From assembly GCA_964544105.1 (NCBI GenBank), contig CAZIZQ010000028.1:1-11495 (forward strand): 11,495 nt of DNA, in the 5' to 3' direction. Shown here one piece after another: positions 5,425 through 11,357 of this stretch; position 1 is the stretch's first letter, and each line of letters starts with the position of its first letter. Position numbers and translations under genes: made by a program. The notes below the pieces were generated by a model, which was given only the letters and a program-made list of their open reading frames with translations, ran no database searches and had not been told where the DNA came from. This DNA is from GCA-016432345 sp964544105 (GTDB lineage Bacteria > Patescibacteriota > Microgenomatia > Levybacterales > UBA12049).

Positions 5425-5989
5425 AAAGCAAAGTCAACAACAACGGTTCTACCGAACGAATGATCGCATTTTTGCAACCAGTCTTCGTGTGTTAGACAGC
5501 GAAGGAAAGCAAATTGGCGTTTTTTCTCGTTTTGAAGCACTGCAAAAGGCTAGAGAAATTGGGCTTGATCTAGTCGAGGTTGCGCCAAACGCACAACCGG
5601 TTGTTGCAAAAATTATTGATTTTAAAAAATTTTTGTACCAAGAAGCTAAAAAGAAAAAAGAGGAAAAGAAAAAAGCAAAAGTATCTGAAACAAAAGAAGT
5701 CCGGCTTGGACCATTTATGAACGACCATGATCTTGAGGTCATGGTAAAAAGAGCACACGGCTTTTTAACAGACGGGGACAAAGTTCGATTAGTTGTAAGA
5801 TTTGTCGGCAGACAAATTACCCATCCGGAATTTGGACACGGGATAACAAAAAAAGCAATTGATAAATTGCAAGATGTTTCGAAAGTAGAAAAAGTATCAC
5901 GGCTTGAGGGCAAAAATTTAATTACCATTTTGTCGCCGGAGAAAAAACATGAAACAAAAAACAAGGAAATCAGCGCAAAAACGCTTTAA
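5408..5989 (+). CDS. infC: Translation initiation factor IF-3, non-AUG start
   Basis: This encodes IF-3 of about 193 residues, which binds the 30S subunit and polices the start codon. The N domain (RTNDRIFATSLRVLDSEG, then DLVEVAPNAQPVVAKI) is followed by a Lys/Glu-rich helical linker at about 78-92 and the C domain (KEVRLGPFMNDHDLEVMVKRA, GDKVRLVVRF, then GRQ and a closing ITILSPEKK). An in-frame stop TAA at 5396-5398 limits the start. The first in-frame ATG is deep in the C domain, so a non-AUG start is obligatory. TTG at 5408 is the best choice; ATA at 5411 is an alternative. A weak AAGGG lies at 5391-5395. The start is 17 nt inside thrS. Non-AUG infC starts are known to support autoregulation by IF-3 in other bacteria. 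The basic/acidic tail (HETKNKEISAKTL) overlaps rpmI by 41 nt. Confidence 0.93.
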   Translation: MIRRFKKQSQQQRFYRTNDRIFATSLRVLDSEGKQIGVFSRFEALQKAREIGLDLVEVAPNAQPVVAKIIDFKKFLYQEAKKKKEEKKKAKVSETKEVRLGPFMNDHDLEVMVKRAHGFLTDGDKVRLVVRFVGRQITHPEFGHGITKKAIDKLQDVSKVEKVSRLEGKNLITILSPEKKHETKNKEISAKTL

Positions 5990-6137
5990 AATAACAAAAA
6001 AGGGGAAAGTCCTCTTTTCTCACCAGTACACCGGGCATCTCATGCGAAAGAAAAGTGCCAGGAGAAAACGCAGACAAAAAGAACCAGGACAACTAACTGG
6101 AGCTTTTGCAAAAAGAATCAAACACATACTAATATAA
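5949..6137 (+). CDS. rpmI: Ribosomal protein bL35
   Basis: This encodes a 62-residue, strongly basic protein of the 50S subunit. The N-terminal KQKTRKSAQKRFKITKKGKV corresponds to the conserved KTHKGAAKRFKVTGSGK pattern of bL35, and MRKKSARRKRRQKE to the conserved TKKSSKRKRRLR block. Length matches the family (about 64). The ATG at 5949 is preceded by GGAG (5938-5941) 7 nt upstream, the clearest SD in the operon, and overlaps the last 41 nt of infC in another frame. Position between infC and rplT is the standard order. Confidence 0.95.
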   Translation: MKQKTRKSAQKRFKITKKGKVLFSHQYTGHLMRKKSARRKRRQKEPGQLTGAFAKRIKHILI

Positions 6138-6138
6138 T

Positions 6139-6486
6139 ATGAGAGTAAAACGAGGTATTGTATCCAGACGAAAACATAACAAACTTCATGACCTTACCAA
6201 GGGATATCGAGGGACAAAAAGTAAGCTGATAAAAGTCGCTAAGGAAGCTGCACTTCATGCCGGCGCGTACGCCTTTCACGGCAGAAAACTTCGCAAACGA
6301 GATATGCGATCTCTTTGGATAACTCGTATCGGCGAGGCAGCCAAGCAACAGGATATTTCCTACAGTGTTTTAATGAACAAGTTAAAAAAGACTAATATCC
6401 TGCTTGACAGAAAAATTCTATCCGATCTTATCGTTAATGACCTTACTGCATTTAAACACGTTGTTGACTCAGTAAAGAGTATCTGA
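6139..6486 (+). CDS. rplT: Ribosomal protein bL20
   Basis: This encodes a 115-residue basic protein needed for early 50S assembly. It shows the family pattern RVKRGIVSRRKHNKLHDLTKGYRG at the N-terminus (residues 2-25), AYAFHGRKLRKRDMR in the middle (about 44-58) and LWITRIGEAAKQQDISYSVLM (about 60-80). Length matches bL20 (about 117). The ATG lies 1 nt after the rpmI stop with no SD, so translation is probably coupled. In E. coli and Bacillus, bL20 represses this operon by binding its own leader; no such structure is evident here, where thrS appears leaderless. The stop codon TGA (6484-6486) lies in the promoter of the next transcription unit. Confidence 0.96.
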   Translation: MRVKRGIVSRRKHNKLHDLTKGYRGTKSKLIKVAKEAALHAGAYAFHGRKLRKRDMRSLWITRIGEAAKQQDISYSVLMNKLKKTNILLDRKILSDLIVNDLTAFKHVVDSVKSI

Positions 6487-6492
6487 TAAGAT
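6464..6492 (+). promoter_or_regulatory. Promoter of the aromatic-pathway leader
   Basis: TTGACT (6464-6469) and TAAGAT (6487-6492) are 17 nt apart, with TGA directly before the -10 (extended -10, 6484-6486). Transcription should start near A6499, about 3 nt before the leader ATG at 6502. The element lies in the last 23 bases of rplT and its stop codon. Confidence 0.75.
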
Positions 6493-6501
6493 CGATACAT
6501 A

Positions 6502-6558
6502 ATGAAACAATTAAACATTAGAAAAATTACTTTTTGGTTTTATTTTACATCCCTCTAA
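6502..6558 (+). CDS. Regulatory leader peptide of the chorismate operon (MKQLNIRKITFWFYFTSL)
   Basis: An 18-codon open frame, MKQLNIRKITFWFYFTSL, carries the run Phe-Trp-Phe-Tyr-Phe at 6532-6546: all three aromatic amino acids, the end products of the pathway that follows. The TAA stop (6556-6558) is 1-2 nt before the antiterminator strand. This corresponds to the pheL/trpL type of attenuator, but it reads Phe, Trp and Tyr together, as would suit the common trunk of the pathway. No SD is seen and the predicted transcript starts about 3 nt upstream, so initiation is probably leaderless. The distance from the aromatic codons to the stop (9 nt of sense codons) leaves the antiterminator strand uncovered when the ribosome stalls. 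Confidence 0.88.
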   Translation: MKQLNIRKITFWFYFTSL

Positions 6559-6559
6559 A

Positions 6560-6609
6560 CGGGGTTATTTGCGTGTTGCAAATATAACCCCGCTAGCGGG
6601 GTTTTTTTT
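6560..6609 (+). terminator. Attenuator (antiterminator/terminator) before DAHP synthase
   Basis: Antiterminator: CGGGGTTAT (6560-6568) with ATAACCCCG (6584-6592), extended at the top by TTGC (6569-6572) with GCAA (6578-6581) around loop GTGTT. Terminator: AACCCCG (6586-6592) with CGGGGTT (6597-6603), loop CTAG, followed by eight T (6602-6609). The two share 6584-6592 and cannot coexist. The DAHP synthase ATG follows the T tract directly, and GGGG (6598-6601) of the terminator arm is 8 nt before it. It could act as a weak SD that becomes exposed only in the antiterminated form. Confidence 0.9.
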
Positions 6610-7368
6610 ATGAAAAAAATTATTATTGCCGGCCCATGCGCAGCAGAAACAAAAGAACAAATTCTTCTATCTGCATATGAAGCTAAAAAAAGAAATATCG
6701 ATTTTTTGCGGGTAAGCCTGTGGAAACCCCGTACCAAACCTGGGTTTGACGGCTTGGGAGAAAAAGGCATTGAGTTGCTGGTAAAAGTGGCAAAAATGGG
6801 GGTTAATCCTTCCACCGAAGTTATTATTCCCGAACACGCAGAAAAAGTGGCAAAAGCCGTTTTGTCTGCAACTCCAAATGGAAAAGTCCTTATTTGGATA
6901 GGCGCCAGAAACCAAAATCACTATATTCAGCAGGAGATTGCCCGAAGCATAGCAAAAGAAAAACGGGTAACGTTAATGGTAAAAAACCAACCGTGGCCAA
7001 GTATTGACCACTGGGAAGGCATTATCGAACATGTATTGCACGGAGGGATAAACAAAAAAAATCTCTTGGTATGTCATCGCGGCTTTAGCCCCAACGGCCA
7101 TCCAAACCCAAATGGGTATAGAAATGTGCCAGATTACCAAACTTCACAAAAAATAAAACAAAAGTATGGACTACCAATGATTTTTGACCCCTCCCACACA
7201 GGTGGCAGTGTTGAAAATGTATTTCGTATTATCAAAGAAACTAAAAAACACGACATGGACGGGCTTATTGTCGAAGTCCATCCAGATCCAAAACATGCAA
7301 AAACCGATGCCAAACAACAACTAACATGGAAGGAGTTTGACAAACTGATACATACTTGGAAGACATGA
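6610..7368 (+). CDS. 3-deoxy-7-phosphoheptulonate (DAHP) synthase, single-domain
   Basis: This encodes a 252-residue TIM-barrel enzyme joining PEP and erythrose-4-phosphate, the first step to chorismate. Motifs: AGPCAAET (7-14, metal Cys10), LWKPRTKPG (37-45, KPRT substrate motif), LIWIGAR, VKNQPWP (PEP lysine), HRGFSP, FDPSHTGG (metal His), EVHPDP (metal Glu) and DAKQQLT (metal Asp). The GAR/HRGFS/DPSH pattern is that of the type I DAHP/KDO8P synthase family and resembles the DAHP domain of chorismate-mutase fusions. Here there is neither a fused mutase nor a ferredoxin-like N-terminal domain, so allosteric feedback is not evident and the attenuator may be the main control. KDO8P synthase is unlikely given KPRT and the operon context. 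It ends in TGA overlapping an ATG (ATGA at 7365-7368). Confidence 0.93.
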   Translation: MKKIIIAGPCAAETKEQILLSAYEAKKRNIDFLRVSLWKPRTKPGFDGLGEKGIELLVKVAKMGVNPSTEVIIPEHAEKVAKAVLSATPNGKVLIWIGARNQNHYIQQEIARSIAKEKRVTLMVKNQPWPSIDHWEGIIEHVLHGGINKKNLLVCHRGFSPNGHPNPNGYRNVPDYQTSQKIKQKYGLPMIFDPSHTGGSVENVFRIIKETKKHDMDGLIVEVHPDPKHAKTDAKQQLTWKEFDKLIHTWKT

Positions 7369-7415
7369 CCACCTCGGATGGTGGCGAGGCAACGACCTCG
7401 ACTCCTCCGAGGTGA
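7369..7415 (+). promoter_or_regulatory. GC-rich multi-state hairpin region covering the aroB ribosome site
   Basis: The aroB SD GAGGTG (7409-7414) lies in TCCGAGGTG (7406-7414), which is the perfect complement of CACCTCGGA (7370-7378). Competing pairings exist: CCACC/GGTGG (7369-7373 with 7380-7384), CGAGG/CCTCG (7385-7389 with 7396-7400), and ACCTCG (7395-7400) with CGAGGT (7408-7413). Some forms hide the SD and others free it. A 16-codon frame MTTSDGGEATTSTPPR (7365-7415) spans the region, starting on the ATGA of the DAHP synthase stop and stopping within the SD. Confidence 0.65.
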
Positions 7416-7422
7416 AAGAACC

Positions 7423-8496
7423 ATGAAAAAAGCATATACCATAACAACAAAAGAAACAACAATAATAGTTGTAGAAAATAATGCAATCGAAGGAATCGAT
7501 AGTATTATTGCGGAAAAAAATTACTCTGCATTTTTAATAATTACCGATCAAACAACACATCGGCTTTTTGCAGAAAAAATAACAAAAGCCATAAAACCAC
7601 TGAAAAAACCAATTGAATTTCATATATTGCCAGAGGGCGAAGACAGTAAATCAATCCAGCAGCTTTTTCGGGTGCTCGAGCATCTAATCGAAAAAAACTT
7701 CGATCGGAAAAGCGCGATTATCGCGCTTGGCGGGGGCGTTATAGGTGATATTGCCACAACCGCCTCGGGGACATTTTTACGAGGAATTGATTGTATTCAA
7801 ATTCCAACAACATTACTTTCACAAGTAGATGCGGCAATCGGAGGAAAAGGAGCAGTAAACTTAAGACAGTATAAAAATGTTATTGGTGTTATTAAACAAC
7901 CAAAATATATTATTATCGACCCAGAAATTTTACAAACTCTTCCAGAAAATCAAATTAGAAACGGCATGGGGGAGGTAATAAAATATGCAATAAGTCTTGA
8001 TAAAAATCTTTTTTCACAACTAGAAAAAAGTAATAAACCATTATCCTTACTATTTTCTGAAATTATTGATAGGTGTGTAAAAATAAAAATGGAAATTGTT
8101 ACCAAAGACCCATACGACGAAAAAACAGGAACACGGCAACTACTTAATTTTGGCCATACACTTGGCCACGCAATAGAACTATCTACACACATCCCACACG
8201 GACAAGCTGTGAGTATTGGCATGGCATTTGCAACAAGAGTAAGTGAAAAATTAGATATGATTAGTGGTAATTCACGGGAGAATATTTTTAGATTACTCAA
8301 AAAATATCATCTCCCAGTATCGCTAGATAATAAAAATGTAACGAAAAACATGATTCTTGAAATGATGAAAAAAGATAAAAAAGCAGTCGACGGACTACCA
8401 ACATTTGTATTACTTGAAAAAATTGGAAAAGCAAAAACCGGATGCAGAGTTCCAAAAAACATTATCGAAGAAACACTGGAGGAAATATTTGTATGA
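7423..8496 (+). CDS. aroB: 3-dehydroquinate synthase (AroB)
   Basis: This encodes a 357-residue NAD- and zinc-dependent enzyme that cyclises DAHP to 3-dehydroquinate, step two. The NAD site GGGVIGD is at 103-109, preceded by PEGEDSKS (70-77). IPTTLLSQVDAAIGGKGAVN (127-146) is a family hallmark. Predicted zinc ligands are E184 (GMGEVIKYA), H245 (LNFGHTLGHAIE) and H259 (PHGQAVSIG). Length is normal (about 350-370). The ATG at 7423 is chosen over the in-frame ATG at 7378 because a strong GAGGTGA sits 7 nt before it and the protein then starts as usual. It lies 54 nt after DAHP synthase, behind an RNA hairpin region. An AAGCGCGA-TTA-TCGCGCTT perfect hairpin (7710-7728) lies within the gene. Its stop overlaps the aroQ start (ATGA). 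Confidence 0.96.
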   Translation: MKKAYTITTKETTIIVVENNAIEGIDSIIAEKNYSAFLIITDQTTHRLFAEKITKAIKPLKKPIEFHILPEGEDSKSIQQLFRVLEHLIEKNFDRKSAIIALGGGVIGDIATTASGTFLRGIDCIQIPTTLLSQVDAAIGGKGAVNLRQYKNVIGVIKQPKYIIIDPEILQTLPENQIRNGMGEVIKYAISLDKNLFSQLEKSNKPLSLLFSEIIDRCVKIKMEIVTKDPYDEKTGTRQLLNFGHTLGHAIELSTHIPHGQAVSIGMAFATRVSEKLDMISGNSRENIFRLLKKYHLPVSLDNKNVTKNMILEMMKKDKKAVDGLPTFVLLEKIGKAKTGCRVPKNIIEETLEEIFV

Positions 8497-8933
8497 AAAT
8501 TTTAGTGCTCAATGGCCCAAATCTTAATAATTTAGGCAAAAGAAAAAAAGAGTTTTATGGAACTAAAACACTTGATGAAATTAGTACTATATTAAAAATA
8601 ATTGCATCAAAAAATAATTGCGAATTATTATTTTTCCAATCAAATCACGAAGGAAATCTTATTGACTTTACTCAAGAAAATGCAAAAAACGCAGACGGCA
8701 TTCTTATTAATCCCGGCGCATTAACTCATTATGGGTATTCATTTCGTGATGCACTTGTTGATACACAACTTCCTATTGTCGAAGTACATCTTTCGAATAT
8801 TTTAGAACGAGAAGATTTTCGGAAAACTGATGTCTTAGACGGAATTGTCGTTGCACGAGTAATGGGGAAAAAAGAAAAAAGTTATGAAGAAGGATTAGAA
8901 AAATTAATTTCATATATTAAAAATGGACATTAA
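8493..8933 (+). CDS. aroQ: 3-dehydroquinate dehydratase, type II (AroQ)
   Basis: This encodes a 146-residue enzyme converting 3-dehydroquinate to 3-dehydroshikimate, step three. Type II motifs are complete: LNGPNLNNLGKR (6-17), catalytic Y22 in FYGTKTLD, QSNHEGNLID (49-58), NPGALTHYGYSFRDAL (73-88) and the catalytic/substrate histidine H99 in VEVHLSN followed by REDFR. In most family members the fourth motif reads THTS or THYS; here THYGYS. Length is typical. The ATG at 8493 overlaps the aroB stop (ATGA, 8493-8496), with GGAGGA (8478-8483) 9 nt upstream, a strong SD. Use of type II (aroQ) and not type I (aroD) is notable only for the fact that the rest of the operon is conventional. Confidence 0.96.
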   Translation: MKILVLNGPNLNNLGKRKKEFYGTKTLDEISTILKIIASKNNCELLFFQSNHEGNLIDFTQENAKNADGILINPGALTHYGYSFRDALVDTQLPIVEVHLSNILEREDFRKTDVLDGIVVARVMGKKEKSYEEGLEKLISYIKNGH

Positions 8934-10077
8934 AATCTATCCATCAAAAGTCTCAGGAACTGTTGTCGCGCCGCCATCAAAAAGCATTACTCACCGAAGC
9001 GTTATTGCTGCTGCATTGGCAGAAGGAACTTCTGTAATAAAAAACGTGCTTTTATCTGATGATACAAAATACACAATTAATGCACTACAGCAACTTGGCG
9101 TCAAAATAGAACAAAATCAAACAACATTGACTACCCATGGCACTGGCGGAAAATTGACTGCACCAAAAAAACCACTATATGTAGGAAATTCCGGCTCGAC
9201 TCTTCGTATGATTACTGCTGTTGCATCAATAGCCAAAGGTGAAACAATAATTACAGGCGTTAAGCGGCTGCAGCAGCGCCCAATGCAGGATTTACTTAAT
9301 GCCCTAAAACAAATCAAGACAGGTGAGATTACAATTGACGGATCAAAAAGTTCACAGTATATTTCTGCCCTTCTACTTATTGCGCCTTTTGCAAAAGAGT
9401 CACTTATAATAATAGATGGGGCTCTTCGATCAAAACCTTATGTCCTATTAACTCTTGATGTAATGAAATCTTTCGGCGTTTCTTTCCACCTTAGAGGTGG
9501 AAACATATTGACACCTTTGGAAAGTAACCAAAAATACAAAGCCAGAGAATATACAGTTGAGGGAGATTATTCTTCTGCCTCATATTTTTTTGCCGCAGCT
9601 GCAGTAACGGGTGGCAAAGTTACTGTCTCTAATCTAAACAAAAAATCTGCTCAGGGGGACAAGAATTTTCTTAACCTCCTACAAAAAATAGGAAGCACTA
9701 TTGATATGAATGATTATCCAGATATTGTCCAAACACTGGCCATTGTCGCAGCCTTTACCAAAAGAGAAACTGTTATTAAAAATATTGGACACTTAAGAGA
9801 TAAAGAAACAGACCGCATTACTGCAACTTCTAATGAGCTGCAAAAAATGGGTATAAAAGTAAAAACTATAAAAGACACACTTATTATCCAGGGCGGGCAG
9901 CCAAAAGGAGCAGTAATTGATACATATAACGATCATAGAATGGCAATGGCTTTTGCAATTGCAGCACTAAATGCTAAAGGAGAAACTGTAATTAAAAATG
10001 CAGAAGTGGTAAATAAATCCTACCCAAATTTTTGGAAAGATTTAAAAAAGATCGGAGTAAAAATAGAAGAATTATGA
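8923..10077 (+). CDS. aroA: 3-phosphoshikimate 1-carboxyvinyltransferase (EPSP synthase), compact form
   Basis: This encodes a 384-residue enzyme transferring enolpyruvyl from PEP to shikimate-3-phosphate. Active-site residues are in place: K20, S21 and R25 (PPSKSITHR), GNSGSTLRM (88-96), R119 (QQRPM), S143-S144-Q145 (GSKSSQY), D267 (YPDIV), K294/E295/R298 (DKETDRI), R339 (NDHRMAMAF) and K365. The usual length is about 427. By comparison with the E. coli sequence as I remember it, the shortening is in two places: about 21 residues between RPM and GSKSSQ, and about 19 between QGDKNF and YPD. Both remove a strand pair at an equivalent place. The start overlaps aroQ by 11 nt without an SD, so translation is probably coupled. 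A TTTCCACCT-TAG-AGGTGGAAA hairpin lies at 9483-9503. Confidence 0.95.
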   Translation: MDIKIYPSKVSGTVVAPPSKSITHRSVIAAALAEGTSVIKNVLLSDDTKYTINALQQLGVKIEQNQTTLTTHGTGGKLTAPKKPLYVGNSGSTLRMITAVASIAKGETIITGVKRLQQRPMQDLLNALKQIKTGEITIDGSKSSQYISALLLIAPFAKESLIIIDGALRSKPYVLLTLDVMKSFGVSFHLRGGNILTPLESNQKYKAREYTVEGDYSSASYFFAAAAVTGGKVTVSNLNKKSAQGDKNFLNLLQKIGSTIDMNDYPDIVQTLAIVAAFTKRETVIKNIGHLRDKETDRITATSNELQKMGIKVKTIKDTLIIQGGQPKGAVIDTYNDHRMAMAFAIAALNAKGETVIKNAEVVNKSYPNFWKDLKKIGVKIEEL

Positions 10078-11357
10078 ATATTGTATTAATTGGCATGAGG
10101 GGGGCAGGTAAAACAACTGTTGCAAAACTGCTATCAACAAAACTACAAAAGGAAGTTTTAGAAACAGACGATCTTGTCTCGCGAAAAGCCGGCATGAGTA
10201 TTACGGAAATTGTTGCAACAAAAGGATGGTATTATTTTCGTGACTTAGAATCAGAAGTAATTAGCGATGTTTCAAAAACTGATAACATTATTATTTCTTG
10301 CGGTGGGGGAGTTGTGGTGCGACCAAAAAATATAGACCTGCTAAAACAAAACGGAAAAATTTTTTGGCTACAAGTTAGTGTTACGACACTTCTTACAAGA
10401 ATCGGTCACGACCAAAACCGGCCATCCATCACCGGCAAGCCGCAAAAAGAAGATATGGAAGAAACACTTAAAAACCGATATGATCTATACAAAAATGCGG
10501 CTGACTTTATTATTGGTACAGAAAAAAAAACACCAAAACAAATAGTTGATACCATTTCGCAGCTACAATTCCAATACGGGATCGGAATAGCTTCGCGAAA
10601 CGGTACAAAACTTTGCTGCATAATTGGGGATCCGGTAGAACATTCACTTTCGCCTGCCATGCATAATGCCGCATACAAAGCGCTTGGGCTAAATTTTGCT
10701 TACCTGGCATTTCGGGTAACTGATGTAAAAAATGCCATTGCAGGAATTAGAGCCCTTGGGATAAAAGGAGTAAGTGTTACTGCGCCACATAAAATTTCGG
10801 TCATGCAGTATTTGGACACAATAGACGAAACTGCAAAAAAAATTGGCGCTGTAAATACTATTGTTAACACTAATGGAAAACTAACAGGTTATAACACAGA
10901 CTCCCAGGGGGCAATCATGGCACTGAAGGAAAAAACAACTCTACCTGGAAAACGCGTTGTTATTCTTGGAGCGGGCGGCGCAGCCCGGGCAATCACCTTT
11001 GGACTTGATAAAAAGGATACATCTGTTTTTACTGTTAACAGAACAACACAAAAAGAAAAAGTTTTAGCAGAAATTAAAAACAGCGATATACTCATTAACG
11101 CTACTCCTATTGGTATGCATCCAAGAGCAGAAGAATCGTTAATACCAAAAGAATACTTACATAAAAACCTGACTGTTTTCGATGTTGTCTATAACCCCAA
11201 AGAAACAAAATTACTAAAAGATGCCAGAAGTGCGGGATGTACAACTATCTATGGTTATAAAATGCTCTTATACCAGGCCGTATCACAATTTCAACTCTTT
11301 ACAGGTGAAATTGCACCAGTTAGTATAATGGAAAAGGAATTACTTAAAAATTTATGA
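10074..11357 (+). CDS. aroKE: Shikimate kinase - shikimate dehydrogenase fusion (AroK-AroE)
   Basis: This encodes a 427-residue bifunctional protein. Residues 1-165 are shikimate kinase: P-loop GMRGAGKT (7-14), ETDD (30-33), RDLESEV (shikimate Arg56), CGGGVV (76-81) and lid QNRPSITG (114-121). Residues 179-427 are shikimate dehydrogenase: IIGDPVEHSLSPAMHN (183-198), SVTAPHK (catalytic K240), GAVNTIV (258-264), GYNTD (catalytic D276), the NADP motif VVILGAGGAARA (295-306), NRT, INATPIGMHP and GYKMLLYQAV. The joint, residues 168-178 (GIGIASRNGT), is encoded by the 32-bp repeat that also occurs after leuB. The order is dehydrogenase after kinase, although the dehydrogenase reaction comes first. 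The ATG at 10074 overlaps the aroA stop; the in-frame ATG at 10032 lies in aroA. The two domains look intact, so both activities are expected. Confidence 0.93.
   Translation: MNIVLIGMRGAGKTTVAKLLSTKLQKEVLETDDLVSRKAGMSITEIVATKGWYYFRDLESEVISDVSKTDNIIISCGGGVVVRPKNIDLLKQNGKIFWLQVSVTTLLTRIGHDQNRPSITGKPQKEDMEETLKNRYDLYKNAADFIIGTEKKTPKQIVDTISQLQFQYGIGIASRNGTKLCCIIGDPVEHSLSPAMHNAAYKALGLNFAYLAFRVTDVKNAIAGIRALGIKGVSVTAPHKISVMQYLDTIDETAKKIGAVNTIVNTNGKLTGYNTDSQGAIMALKEKTTLPGKRVVILGAGGAARAITFGLDKKDTSVFTVNRTTQKEKVLAEIKNSDILINATPIGMHPRAEESLIPKEYLHKNLTVFDVVYNPKETKLLKDARSAGCTTIYGYKMLLYQAVSQFQLFTGEIAPVSIMEKELLKNL
10577..10608 (+). repeat. 32-bp dispersed repeat, copy B (AroK-AroE linker)
   Basis: These 32 bases are an exact inverted match to 1586-1617, nearly 9 kb away. 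They include GGAATAGCTTCGCGAAACGG and the palindrome TTCGCGAA. Here the unit is translated in frame as GIGIASRNGT, lying exactly between the last helix of the kinase (IVDTISQLQ) and the first strand of the dehydrogenase (KLCCIIGDP). The unit is richer in G+C than its surroundings. Confidence 0.9.

Noticed and set aside
5449..5964. 171-codon open frame on the minus strand over infC
   Set aside because: Its protein is an antisense shadow with Phe/Ser-rich composition, and infC on the + strand is certain.
6133..6138. TATAAT directly before the rplT ATG
   Set aside because: A transcript from it would start after the ATG (about 6145), there is no -35, and rplT is clearly inside an operon.
7378..7422. 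Upstream in-frame ATG of aroB
   Set aside because: It lies in the hairpin region; the strong SD GAGGTGA is spaced for the ATG at 7423, and the extra residues are Arg-rich and unlike AroB.
10032..10073. Upstream in-frame ATG of aroKE
   Set aside because: It lies within aroA, and shikimate kinases begin a few residues before the P-loop, as from 10074.
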